A DNA stretch of 53,567 nt from assembly GCA_017512905.1 (NCBI GenBank), contig JAFWEL010000129.1:1-53567 (forward strand). The letters are read 5' to 3'. Origin of the DNA: Clostridia bacterium (GTDB lineage: Bacteria > Bacillota > Clostridia > Christensenellales > Aristaeellaceae). Position numbers and translations under genes: made by a program. Below, piece by piece: positions 43,743 to 52,491 of this stretch. Below the pieces are notes generated by a model that was given only the letters and a program-made list of their open reading frames with translations, had not been told where the DNA came from and made no database searches. Position 1 is the stretch's first letter; each line of letters begins with the position of its first letter.

Positions 43743-45155
43743 ATGATTCAATTCGGCACAGGCGGCTGGCGGGCGATCATCGGCGATGGGTTTACGCGGC
43801 TGAACATCCAGCGCGTCGCCGCGGCGCTGGGACGCAGAATACAGCGGGAAAGGGAATCCGAGAAGGAAATCTGCATCGGCTACGACCGGCGCTTCCTCTC
43901 CCGGGAGGCGGCCATATGGTTCTCCGAGGCCATCGCGGCGGAGGGCGTCAAGGTGGACTTTGTCAACCTCTCCGCGCCGACGCCCCAAATCATGTACACG
44001 GTAAAATCATGGAATCTGCCCTACGGCGCGGCCATCACCGCCAGCCACAACCCCGCTATCTGGAACGGCGTCAAGCTGTTCACCCGGGGCGGCCGGGACG
44101 CGCTCCAGGAAATCACCGACGAGATCCAGGCCGAGGCCAACGGAATGGCCGGGGATGAGATCAAGACCATTCTCTTCGAACAGGGTCTCGCGGATGGCAG
44201 GATCGTTTACGTCGATCCCCGGGATGACTACCTGGATTCCATATTGGCACAGATCGACACCGCCGCCATCCGCAAACACCGCCCCCGCATCGTGCTGGAC
44301 CCGATGTACGGCGTGAGCCTGACGGGCCTTCTGACAATACTGTATTCCTGTCGGTGTGACATCGACGTGATCCACGATACCCACGACGCCTTCTTTGGCC
44401 GCCGCCTGCCCGCGCCCACGGTGGACACCCTGGCGGACCTTCAGCGCCAGGTACAGGACCACAATGCCAACATCGGCATCGCCACCGATGGCGACGCGGA
44501 CCGGCTGGGCGTGATCGACGAGCAGGGACGCTACGTCAGTGCCAACGAGATCCTGGTGCTGCTGTACTACTACCTGCTGAAGTACAAGGGCTGGAAGGGT
44601 GCGGCGGTGCGCAATGTGGCCACCACCCATCTTCTGGATCGGGTGGCGGAGAAGTTCGGGGAAAAGTGTGTCGAGGTCCCCGTGGGCTTCAAGCACATCT
44701 CCGCCGGGATGCAGCAGTACGACGCCCTGATTGGCGGCGAATCCTCCGGGGGGTTGACCGTCCGGGGCCACATCTTCGGAAAAGACGGCCTCTATGCCGC
44801 GTCGCTGCTGGTGGAAATGCTGTCCGTCACCGGCAAGCCCCTCTCCCGGCTGGTGCGGGACATCTTTGACGAGTTCGGCGAGCTGCACGTGGCCGAGCAC
44901 GACTGGCCGCTGACCCCGGAGAACAAGGCGGAGGTCCAGAAGAGGGTTTTCGATAATCACGAACTGCCCGACTACGATAAATCTGTTTGCCGTGTCAGCT
45001 ATGAGGACGGCTGTAAGGTCTACTTTGACGGCGCGTGGGTCATCATCCGCTTCAGCGGCACCGAGCCCCGGGTGCGCATCTTCGCCGAGGACGGGACGGT
45101 GGAGGGCGCGGAGGCGCTGGTGAAGTTGACGGCGGAGTTCCTGGGGTTGAAGTGA
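43743..45155 (+). CDS. Phosphohexomutase (phosphoglucomutase/phosphomannomutase/phosphoacetylglucosamine type)
   Basis: A 470-residue alpha-D-phosphohexomutase. N-terminal FGTGGWRAIIGD, phosphoserine loop ITASHNPAIWNGVK, metal loop ATDGDADRLGV, sugar loop GGESSGG, phosphate loop RFSGTEPRVR. It moves phosphate between C1 and C6 of hexoses. As the second gene of the GH94 transcript it would pass the sugar-1-phosphate (glucose-1-P or GlcNAc-1-P) into glycolysis or cell-wall precursors. AGGGAGG about 10 bp before the ATG. Confidence 0.93.
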   Translation: MIQFGTGGWRAIIGDGFTRLNIQRVAAALGRRIQRERESEKEICIGYDRRFLSREAAIWFSEAIAAEGVKVDFVNLSAPTPQIMYTVKSWNLPYGAAITASHNPAIWNGVKLFTRGGRDALQEITDEIQAEANGMAGDEIKTILFEQGLADGRIVYVDPRDDYLDSILAQIDTAAIRKHRPRIVLDPMYGVSLTGLLTILYSCRCDIDVIHDTHDAFFGRRLPAPTVDTLADLQRQVQDHNANIGIATDGDADRLGVIDEQGRYVSANEILVLLYYYLLKYKGWKGAAVRNVATTHLLDRVAEKFGEKCVEVPVGFKHISAGMQQYDALIGGESSGGLTVRGHIFGKDGLYAASLLVEMLSVTGKPLSRLVRDIFDEFGELHVAEHDWPLTPENKAEVQKRVFDNHELPDYDKSVCRVSYEDGCKVYFDGAWVIIRFSGTEPRVRIFAEDGTVEGAEALVKLTAEFLGLK

Positions 45156-45188
45156 ACGGCAGGGGTTGTTGTTTGGCGTTCATCCCCC

Positions 45189-45204
45189 CGATAAACCAGA
45201 ATTT
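45189..45204. repeat. Dispersed AT-rich palindrome, half copy
   Basis: CGATAAACCAGAATTT matches the right arm of the palindrome with one change (C for T); no left arm is present. In the 99-bp gap between the phosphomutase and histidine kinase genes. Confidence 0.5.
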
Positions 45205-45254
45205 GCCATTCCCCCACCGCCCAAAAACAATTCCCTTTCCCGGAGGTTAAGCTC

Positions 45255-46973
45255 ATGCGCATATTCAAGTCCATCAGCGCCCAGCTTATGCTGATCATGC
45301 TCATCTGCTACCTGTTGCCGGCAACGACCCTGGGCTTCTACATGGGCGGCAAGATGATCCGGGATGAGCAGGCCAAGACGGAGACGGCGCTGCTGAGCAG
45401 CATGGAGTTTTCCCGCCTTTTGACGGACCAGAACCTGAGCCGCGTGGTCACGCTGGCCCGCGCTGCCACCTATGACGGCGAGCTGGACAGCGCCATGGCC
45501 CAGCGCAACGCCGGCGCAATCACCGACGGCGAGTTCCTGCGGACGGCCCGGGGTTATGTGGAGCGCAAGTACAGCCGGGAGCCCGCCATCACCTTCGCGG
45601 CGGTGTTCACGCTGGACGCGCCTCAGCTGCTGCTGGTGAACCGCTCCGGCACCGACGCCGCCGACCGCTACCAGGCCGAGGCCCACTCCGGGGTGCTTCG
45701 CCTCGGCGCGACCCTGGACACCCAGTGCCGGTTCATACAGATCAGGGACAACCTGTATTTGGTGCGCAACCTGATGGACCTGCGCATGGAGCCCTACGGC
45801 ATGCTGGTGCTGGGGCTGGACCGGGAAAAGCTGCTGGCGCCGCTGTTGGAGGTCGCGGGGCAATGGGACGCCCGGCTGGACGTGCGGCTGGACGACATGG
45901 ACGCCGTGAACCTCTCGGGCGCTTCCGGCATGGACGAGGTGGTGAACTGGGACGCGGTTCAGCCGGGGCAGATCGCGCCGGTCTCCGTAGGGATGTACGC
46001 CTGCGCGCAGCTTGGCGACAGCCGGGACTACGCCATGCGCGCCGGCCTGCTGCTGGATCGGCGGCGGCTCTACGGCGGCATCGACGCCTTCCGGCGGCTC
46101 CAGGCGGGGCTGCTGATCCTGCTGATCCCGGTGCTGGGTATCACCATGGGATACGTCCACCGGCGCATATCGAAGCCCATCATGCTGCTGGCGGAGGCGT
46201 CGGGGCGCATCGAAGCCGGGGAGCTGGGCGTCACCGTGCCGATGCACGGGGACGACGAGCTGGGCCGACTGGGCAAGGCCTTCACCAGCATGAGCCTGCG
46301 CCTGGAGGAGCTGATCGACAGGACCTACAAGGAGGAAATCGCCCTGCGGGACGCCCGCATCCAGGCCATGCAGAGCCGCATCAATCCCCACTTCATCAAC
46401 AATGCCCTGGAATCCATCAACTGGGAGGCGCGGATCGAGGGCTCCGAGACCATCTCGGCGATGGTGGAATCGCTGAGCGTACTGCTGAACGCCAGTATGT
46501 CCAGAAACGACCGGCGCATTGTGACGCTGAAGGAGGAATTGGAGGTCGCAAGGGCCTACTTCTACTTCGTGGGTCTGAGCTACGGCGACCGGCTGACCAC
46601 CCAGATGGAAATCGACGACGCCGCGCTCACTGCCACGGTGCCGGTACTGACGCTCCAGCCGCTGATCGAAAACGCCGTGGAGCACGGCATCGCCCCTCAG
46701 GGTGGCGGCGCGATCCGGCTGTGCTGCCGCCGCAGGGGTCCCTGCCTGCGGGTGGAGGTCGTCAACAGCGGCAGGGGCATTTCCCCCGAGGACCGCAGGC
46801 GCATCGACGCCGCCCTGCGGGGGGACAGCCTGGGCGGCAGCCACATCGGCCTTTCCAACATCTGCACCCGCCTGCACCTGATCTACGGCGGCAGGGCGGG
46901 CATTGCCGTGGCATCCGACGCCGACGGCAACACCCATGTCACGCTGGACGTGCCACAGGAGGATGAACGATGA
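45255..46973 (+). CDS. YesM-type sensor histidine kinase
   Basis: A 572-residue membrane kinase: TM1 residues 9-30, an extracytoplasmic sensor of about 240 residues, TM2 about 281-303 (LLILLIPVLGITMGYVHRR), HAMP (SKPIMLLAEASGRIEAGELG), the autophosphorylated His in RINPHFINNALESINWEA, and the ATP site LTLQPLIENAVEHGI ... GRGISPEDRR ... GLSNICTRL. The usual PHFLYN reads PHFINN. It probably senses a sugar and phosphorylates the AraC-type regulator at 48280. ATGA overlap with the binding-protein gene. Confidence 0.93.
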   Translation: MRIFKSISAQLMLIMLICYLLPATTLGFYMGGKMIRDEQAKTETALLSSMEFSRLLTDQNLSRVVTLARAATYDGELDSAMAQRNAGAITDGEFLRTARGYVERKYSREPAITFAAVFTLDAPQLLLVNRSGTDAADRYQAEAHSGVLRLGATLDTQCRFIQIRDNLYLVRNLMDLRMEPYGMLVLGLDREKLLAPLLEVAGQWDARLDVRLDDMDAVNLSGASGMDEVVNWDAVQPGQIAPVSVGMYACAQLGDSRDYAMRAGLLLDRRRLYGGIDAFRRLQAGLLILLIPVLGITMGYVHRRISKPIMLLAEASGRIEAGELGVTVPMHGDDELGRLGKAFTSMSLRLEELIDRTYKEEIALRDARIQAMQSRINPHFINNALESINWEARIEGSETISAMVESLSVLLNASMSRNDRRIVTLKEELEVARAYFYFVGLSYGDRLTTQMEIDDAALTATVPVLTLQPLIENAVEHGIAPQGGGAIRLCCRRRGPCLRVEVVNSGRGISPEDRRRIDAALRGDSLGGSHIGLSNICTRLHLIYGGRAGIAVASDADGNTHVTLDVPQEDER

Positions 46974-48190
46974 AAAGAGCGCTTGCACTGATCGCGATAT
47001 TGATATGCCTCGCCCTCCCCGCCCGGGCCGTGTCCCTGCGCACAGTCAGCGCCTTCGGAGGCACGGACGCCTCGGCGCTGGCCTATGTGGAGCTGCTGCG
47101 GGAGTACGAAGCCCAGAGCGGCAACGTGGTGGAGGACAATTCCGGCACCAGCGATGAGAGCTGGAAGGCCAGCGTGCTGAGCGATTTCGCCGCGGGCAAC
47201 GAGCCGGACCTGCTGTTCTTCTTCGCTTGCAGCGCCGACTCCGCACCGATCCTGCGCAAGATGGTGCCCCTATCGGAGATCAACGCCGCCTATCCCGACT
47301 TGGCGCTGCCGGAGAGCGACATTCTCCGGGAGGCGGACGGCAACGTCTACGCCATACCGCTGCGACCCTATTTCGAGGGGCTGTTCGTGAACACCGACCT
47401 GTTCGAGCAGTACGGCGCGCCGCTGCCGGACACCTGGGAACACCTGGAGGCGGCCGTCGCCATCTTCAGGGAAGCCGGCGTCGTGCCCATCTCGGTGTCC
47501 CTGTCGGACATCCCCCACTACCTGGCCGAGTGCGCGGTGCTGGCGGCCTCCAGCCCAGAGGAATACACGTCACGTCCCACGGCCCTCGACGAGGTTCCCC
47601 GGAGCTGGCACAGGGGCATGGAACTGATCCACCACCTGTACACCCTGGGGGCGTTCCCGGAAAACGCGCTGAACACCTCGGAGGCCGTCACCAGCGAGCT
47701 GTTCCGACAAAAAAAGGCCGCCATGCAGATCGACGGCAGCTGGTTCGTGAATTCCCTTCCCGCGCAGAGCATGGACACCACGGTGGTCATGCCCATGCCG
47801 TCATCGGATGGCGAGAGCACCGCGATCATCGGCGGCGTGTCCATGGGCTTCTACCTGACCCGGCGGGTGTGGGACGACCCATCACGCCGGGACGCGGCGG
47901 TGGCGCTCCTCGGCTGGCTGACCCGGCCCGACCACCTGAAGCGCCTCGCCGCTCAGGAGGTCACCGGGGCCCTGGCCGAGTCCGCCGACGCCATGGCGGC
48001 GCGCACCGCGGACATGGTGCGCCCCATACAGGACGACATGAACAAAAACGCCCGCGAGCGCTGGCTGCTGGAGTGCGTTCCGGCAGTGGCCGTGGGCGAT
48101 ATGACGGCGGAGGAATGCTGGGCACGGGTGATGGCCCTCGCGCCGTTCGGCGCACAGATTGCGCCGCCATCTGCTGCCGCGTTGAATTGA
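46970..48190 (+). CDS. Solute-binding protein between kinase and regulator (probable accessory sensor)
   Basis: A 406-residue family 1 extracellular binding protein: signal peptide MKRALALIAILICLALPARA, then FGGTDASALAYVELLREYEA, DLLFFFACSADSAPILRKMV and IPLRPYFEGLFVNTDLFEQY typical of sugar-binding lobes. No lipobox Cys. Encoded between a YesM-type kinase and a YesN-type regulator with a 4-bp overlap to the kinase and no permease or ATPase nearby, so it likely presents its ligand to the kinase sensor rather than to a transporter. Confidence 0.9.
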   Translation: MKRALALIAILICLALPARAVSLRTVSAFGGTDASALAYVELLREYEAQSGNVVEDNSGTSDESWKASVLSDFAAGNEPDLLFFFACSADSAPILRKMVPLSEINAAYPDLALPESDILREADGNVYAIPLRPYFEGLFVNTDLFEQYGAPLPDTWEHLEAAVAIFREAGVVPISVSLSDIPHYLAECAVLAASSPEEYTSRPTALDEVPRSWHRGMELIHHLYTLGAFPENALNTSEAVTSELFRQKKAAMQIDGSWFVNSLPAQSMDTTVVMPMPSSDGESTAIIGGVSMGFYLTRRVWDDPSRRDAAVALLGWLTRPDHLKRLAAQEVTGALAESADAMAARTADMVRPIQDDMNKNARERWLLECVPAVAVGDMTAEECWARVMALAPFGAQIAPPSAAALN

Positions 48191-48192
48191 CC

Positions 48193-48228
48193 GGTCCTTG
48201 GGGGCCATAGATTCATGCCCCAAGGACC
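48193..48228 (+). terminator. Hairpin between binding protein and regulator
   Basis: Perfect 11-bp stem GGTCCTTGGGG (48193-48203) with CCCCAAGGACC (48218-48228), no real U-tract. Perhaps a partial terminator reducing regulator expression relative to the two upstream genes. Confidence 0.45.
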
Positions 48229-48279
48229 TGCGTTGCGTTTCGACATTGCAAGCGTCTTATGCCGAAGGAGGCGTAGTGT

Positions 48280-49107
48280 ATGTATCGCGTGGTACTGGTG
48301 GACGACGAGCGCATGATTATCGAGGGGCTATCGAGGGTCGTCCCCTGGGAAAAGCTGGGTTGTACGGTCAGCGGCACAGCCTCCAACGGCCGGGAGGGGC
48401 TGGAGCTGGTGCGCCGGGTACAACCTCACATACTGATGACGGACATACGCATGCCCAACATGGACGGCCTCACGATGGTCGCCGCGCTGCGCAGCGAGTT
48501 CCCCAACCTTCAGATCACCGTGCTCACGGCGTTTCGGGACTTTGAATACGCCCAGACCGCGCTGAACCTGGGCGTATGCCGCTACCTTCTGAAGCCGAGC
48601 CGTATGGATGAGCTGGACGAGGCCATCCGCACGATGATCGCCCGGCTGGATTCCGGGGGCGGACCTTCCGTCGGGGGCGGACCTTCCGTCGGGGGCGAAA
48701 CCTCCGCTACAGTTGGTCCCACCGCCGGTGAGAAAGGCTCCGAAACGCCGGAAGCGGAAGAGACGCCCAACCCGGCCGGCAATTACATCGTGCGCAAGGC
48801 CATGGATTACATGCGGGCCCACTGCGCCGAGCGGCTGAGCCTCGGCGACGTCGCCGACCAGGTGTACGTCAGCCAGTGGCACCTGTCCAAGCTCATCAAC
48901 CGGCACACCGGCCAGAGCTTCCTGGAAATCCTCAACGGCATGCGCATCGACCGGGCCAAGTGGCTGCTGGGCCATTCCAACCTGCGCATCCACGAGGTGG
49001 CGGAGCAGTGCGGCTACAGCGACCTCGGCCACTTTTCCAGGAATTTCAAGAAGCTCACCGGCACCACGCCCGGGGACTACAGGGACAGCGTCGATTCGCG
49101 GCGCTGA
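48280..49107 (+). CDS. YesN-type response regulator with AraC DNA-binding domain
   Basis: A 275-residue regulator: receiver (VDDE, acceptor Asp55 in LMTDIRMPNMDG, Lys in LLKPS), a low-complexity linker of about 45 residues rich in Gly, Pro, Ser and Glu, and an AraC-type double helix-turn-helix (LSLGDVADQVYVSQWHLSKL, EVAEQCGYSDLGHFSRNFKK, GTTPGDYR). It has only about 275 residues, half the length of classical YesN, which have a long middle region. GAAGGAGG 8 bp before the ATG. Partner of the upstream kinase. Confidence 0.92.
   Translation: MYRVVLVDDERMIIEGLSRVVPWEKLGCTVSGTASNGREGLELVRRVQPHILMTDIRMPNMDGLTMVAALRSEFPNLQITVLTAFRDFEYAQTALNLGVCRYLLKPSRMDELDEAIRTMIARLDSGGGPSVGGGPSVGGETSATVGPTAGEKGSETPEAEETPNPAGNYIVRKAMDYMRAHCAERLSLGDVADQVYVSQWHLSKLINRHTGQSFLEILNGMRIDRAKWLLGHSNLRIHEVAEQCGYSDLGHFSRNFKKLTGTTPGDYRDSVDSRR
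48655..48702 (+). repeat. Tandem 18-bp repeat in the regulator linker
   Basis: GGGGGCGGACCTTCCGTC occurs twice in tandem, with a third partial copy (GGGGGCGAAACCTCC) after; encodes GGGPSV repeats in the hinge between receiver and AraC domain. Confidence 0.75.
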
Positions 49108-49118
49108 CCCCACCGCGG

Positions 49119-49619
49119 CTATTGGTTGTCCAGCTTTCTGATCTCCTCGGCGCGGGCGATGATCTTCTCCTTCCAGTCGTCGTCCTGGGCGTCCAGCTGG
49201 TAAGTGCGAAAGCCGTATTGGCGGCCCAGGGTGCAGATGACCGTCTCGTCGTCCACATGCAGCGAGATGCGGTAGTGGTTCGGCAGCTTCTGCGGCAGGA
49301 CCGTCTTGTTGTTGCGCTGGACCTCCTTCAGGTGGCGGGTGCCATTGACGATGCCGTCAAAGCGCACGCCATAGAGCCTGAACAGCGTCCGGATGTAGCG
49401 CTCGGTGCGAAAGGAGGAGGTATAGACCCACACCTCAAAGCCCATCTTCTGCAGCCGGCCGATCAGCTCCGGCGTACCCAGCCGGAGCCGCTCCTTGAAA
49501 ATCCGATTCAGCGGGAACACCAGCGCCGGCTCCGTCTTGTGGGTTACCGGAGAGACGAACAGCACCTCATCCAGATCAAAGGAGACCCGCATTTTGTTGG
49601 CCGTTGACTGATCCATCAT
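49119..49619 (-). CDS. HAD-superfamily protein, stand-alone
   Basis: A 166-residue HAD-like phosphatase fold: motif I VSFDLDEVLFVS (DxD), motif II VWVYTSSFRT, a later Lys (KKTV-type NNKTVLPQK), motif IV SLHVDDETVICT. It overlaps the stop of the ParB-like/HAD gene by 4 bp (ATGATGG; a second ATG follows at once), so the two are translationally coupled. Its domain is a paralogue of the C-terminal half of that neighbour (RFDGIVNGTRHLKE against WVDGVVTGMGRKSRE). Substrate unknown. Confidence 0.82.
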   Translation of the reverse strand: MMDQSTANKMRVSFDLDEVLFVSPVTHKTEPALVFPLNRIFKERLRLGTPELIGRLQKMGFEVWVYTSSFRTERYIRTLFRLYGVRFDGIVNGTRHLKEVQRNNKTVLPQKLPNHYRISLHVDDETVICTLGRQYGFRTYQLDAQDDDWKEKIIARAEEIRKLDNQ

Positions 49620-50503
49620 GTCTTTTCAAACGCTCCTATGATTTCCATAATCTCCCGCGACCAGGTGGCGGGATTCCCGGACAGCGCAAATTCCTCATAA
49701 TCCCGGGTCTGGCTGTTGATGCGCAGCAGCGCGCCATTGTCAACGTGGATCGTCTGGGGGTATTTTTGCGCGATCATGGCTTCCAGCTTCTTCCGGTTCC
49801 CCTGGAGCTCCCGGCTCTTTCGGCCCATGCCCGTCACCACGCCGTCCACCCAGGCGCGATAGAACCCGAAGAAGCGCTGGATGTGATCCATCGAATAGTA
49901 GCGGGCGGAATACACCCAGATGTCATAGCCTTCCCGCTTCAAATAGTGAAACAGGGCCGGTATGCCCCGCCGCAGCCGCTCCTTATAGCGCAGGCTGAGG
50001 GGAAAGGGCAGCGGCTTTTCCGCCTCCTCGGCCGGGTCCGACGCGAATACCACCTCGTCCAGGTCCAGCGTGACCCGCTTTTCATGCTTCGCGTTGCGCA
50101 GCATCTCATGGATGTCGCTCACCTGGGTCAGGTTGACCACCTTCACCCGAAGCTTCGGCAGGGCCATGCGAATCGCGGCGGCCCAGCGATGGTGTCCGTT
50201 GAGCAGTATGTAGCCGTCCGGATAGATCCTCTCGATGATGACCCGCTCTTCAAAGAGCTTGGGGTTGCGATCCTTCACCCTGGCCTCCCTGATCTGCTCT
50301 GAATAGCGGGAAACAATCTCATAGTTTGGGCCGATCTTCGGGTCGCAGAACTCATCGTCGGGGTTCGGATGGATGCGCCCGCAGGCCAGCTTCCTGACAA
50401 ACAGCCGCCGCAGTATGCCCGAACGCAACGGACGGTACTTACCCCTGTATTTGCTCACTTCTTCGCTGATGTATTCATCAAACTTCGTCTTGTTCGTAAT
50501 CAT
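49616..50503 (-). CDS. Fusion of ParB/sulfiredoxin-like domain with HAD-like domain
   Basis: A 295-residue protein. Residues about 40-130 have the ParB/Srx-like pattern (ERVIIERIYPDGYILLNGHH followed by RWAAAIRMALPKLRVKVVNL). Residues about 140-290 are HAD-like: motif I VTLDLDEVVFAS, motif II IWVYSARYYS, motif IV TIHVDNGALL (Asn where the stand-alone partner has Asp). ParB-like domains include CTP-binding ParB and the serine kinase SbnI, so kinase-plus-phosphatase or nucleotide-processing roles are conceivable. ATG 50503 with GGGAGAATTGG upstream; TATAAT on the minus strand at 50591-50596. Confidence 0.78.
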   Translation of the reverse strand: MITNKTKFDEYISEEVSKYRGKYRPLRSGILRRLFVRKLACGRIHPNPDDEFCDPKIGPNYEIVSRYSEQIREARVKDRNPKLFEERVIIERIYPDGYILLNGHHRWAAAIRMALPKLRVKVVNLTQVSDIHEMLRNAKHEKRVTLDLDEVVFASDPAEEAEKPLPFPLSLRYKERLRRGIPALFHYLKREGYDIWVYSARYYSMDHIQRFFGFYRAWVDGVVTGMGRKSRELQGNRKKLEAMIAQKYPQTIHVDNGALLRINSQTRDYEEFALSGNPATWSREIMEIIGAFEKT

Positions 50504-50723
50504 TCCAATTCTCCCATATCGCAGCCTCGGAAACAGGGTTGCCGGCCATGCCACCGACGTCTCCTCCGACGACAATCGCTCCCGGTCAAGATTATACCAT
50601 ATTCCCACAGTATAAACAGCGGCTCAATAAAAACTTAGCACTAAAAGGCCCGTTGCCACAGGGATACGCCTGTGAAACCGGGCGTCGACCGCCAGGCCTT
50701 CAATGCGAGCGCGAGGATAATAT

Positions 50724-50752
50724 TTGATTCCTGCCGATTCCCATGGTATAAT
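50724..50752 (+). promoter_or_regulatory. Promoter of the S10 carboxypeptidase gene
   Basis: TTGATT (50724-50729), 17-bp spacer, TATAAT (50747-50752), about 40 bp before the ATG. Confidence 0.7.
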
Positions 50753-50793
50753 AGGATTGAATATATTCCTTTCAGAACAAGGAGATGAGTCAC

Positions 50794-52335
50794 ATGAAGC
50801 ACTGGATGAAATGGCTGGGCATGCTGTTGAGCGTCGCGCTGTTGCTCGGCGGCTTTGAAGCCCTGGCCGAGGCGACTGGGGATGGCGCCGCCCCACAGGA
50901 GGCGGTCGGGGAGGCCGGCGCCCTGCCCGGGGACAACCTGTCCGTCACCGAACACAGCGCCACCATAAACGGCAAGACCCTTGACTATACCGCCACCGCG
51001 GGCACCATGGTCATGTCCACGAATCTCGGCCAATGCGAGATCTATTTCACCGCCTACACCGCCAACGGCGTGGAGGACATCGCCCAACGCCCCATCACCT
51101 TCGCCTTCAACGGCGGCCCGGGCAGCGCGTCGCTGTGGCTGCACATGGGGCTGCTGGGGCCCCAGCGCATCGACGTCAACGCTGAGGGCATGCTGGATGG
51201 CATTCCGGTGGGATACAAGCCCAACCCCTATTCCATACTGGACCTGACGGACCTGGTCTTCATCGACCCGGTGGGCACCGGCTATTCCCGCGCGCTGCCC
51301 GGAACGCCGGAGGAGAACTTCTATAATCTCGAAGACGACTTCGCTTCCGTGGGCGAGTTCATCCGACTCTACGTCAGCCGCTATGACCGCTGGGCCTCGC
51401 CCCGCTACCTGGCGGGGGAATCCTACGGCACCACCCGCGCCGTGGGCGTCTGCGAATACCTGATCGACGTCTGCCACATGAACATGAACGGGCTGATGCT
51501 GGTGTCAAGTGCCAATGACTATAGCGCCATAGAATTCTCGCCCGGGAACGAAATGCCTTACGTCAGCTACTTGCCCACCTACGCCGCCACCGCCTGGTAT
51601 CACGGCAAGGTTGGCGACCCGTACAAGAACATGACCCTGGAGGAGCTGCTGGAAGAGGCCCGCGCCTTTGCCGCCGGGGACTATCTGTCCGCGCTCTACC
51701 AGGGTACGCGGCTGACCGACGCCCGGAAGGACGACATCGCCTCACGCATGGCGGACTTCATCGGCCTCAGCAAGGATTTCATACTCCAGAACGACCTGCG
51801 CGTCTCCATGGACAACTTCTGCCCGGAGCTGCTGGGCGACCAGGACCTGATGGTCGGCAGGATCGACAGCCGCTATACCGGTCCAATCATGGCAGGCGAT
51901 CTGGGCATGGGGTCGAACGACCCCTCGTCCACCGGCATCACTGAGGCATTCACCGACGTATGTGTCGACTACCTTTCCCGGGAGCTGAATTACAAGACGG
52001 ACCGGTTCTATGAATCCATCTCCAACAGTGTCAACGAAAAATGGAGCTTTAACCGGGACAACCGGTTTGTGGCCCAGGAGGACAGCATCTACAAGTGCAT
52101 GTCCAGCAACCGGTTCCTGAAGGTCTGGGTGCTGTGCGGCTATTACGACCTGGCCACCCCCTTCTTCGGCTCTGAATGGGTCTTCAGCCACATCTTCCTG
52201 AACCCGGAGCAGCAGGATAACCTGTCCTTCAGCTACTATCCCGCCGGCCACATGTTCTACATGCTGGAATCCTGCGTCGAAAGGTTCCACGGCGAGGCCG
52301 AGGCGTGGTACGCGGGCCGGGCGAACGATAAGTGA
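50794..52335 (+). CDS. Secreted S10-family serine carboxypeptidase-like protein
   Basis: A 513-residue protein with a signal peptide (MKHWMKWLGMLLSVALLLGG, cut near ALAEA). The S10 triad is complete: Ser in LAGESYGTTRA, Asp in LCGYYDLATP, His in YYPAGHMFY; the oxyanion region TFAFNGGPGSASLW is also there. Removes C-terminal residues from peptides, presumably outside the cell. ATG 50794 chosen, since AAGGAG lies 9 bp upstream and overlaps the alternative ATG at 50785. Confidence 0.94.
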   Translation: MKHWMKWLGMLLSVALLLGGFEALAEATGDGAAPQEAVGEAGALPGDNLSVTEHSATINGKTLDYTATAGTMVMSTNLGQCEIYFTAYTANGVEDIAQRPITFAFNGGPGSASLWLHMGLLGPQRIDVNAEGMLDGIPVGYKPNPYSILDLTDLVFIDPVGTGYSRALPGTPEENFYNLEDDFASVGEFIRLYVSRYDRWASPRYLAGESYGTTRAVGVCEYLIDVCHMNMNGLMLVSSANDYSAIEFSPGNEMPYVSYLPTYAATAWYHGKVGDPYKNMTLEELLEEARAFAAGDYLSALYQGTRLTDARKDDIASRMADFIGLSKDFILQNDLRVSMDNFCPELLGDQDLMVGRIDSRYTGPIMAGDLGMGSNDPSSTGITEAFTDVCVDYLSRELNYKTDRFYESISNSVNEKWSFNRDNRFVAQEDSIYKCMSSNRFLKVWVLCGYYDLATPFFGSEWVFSHIFLNPEQQDNLSFSYYPAGHMFYMLESCVERFHGEAEAWYAGRANDK

Positions 52336-52394
52336 CCCCTGCGCCGCCGGCGACAGCCCGAATCCCGAAAAAGGAATTTATTTTCACTACCCCC

Positions 52395-52423
52395 TTTAAA
52401 CTGCCGAACTTTTCCTGTATAAT
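52395..52423 (+). promoter_or_regulatory. Promoter of the STAS gene pair
   Basis: TTTAAA (52395-52400), 17-bp spacer, TATAAT (52418-52423), 68 bp before the ATG. Confidence 0.55.
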
Positions 52424-52491
52424 AAAACATGAAATGGCGAGACAGCCAGGCATAACGCAGTATACCATATTCAAAGAGGAGGATTAATACC

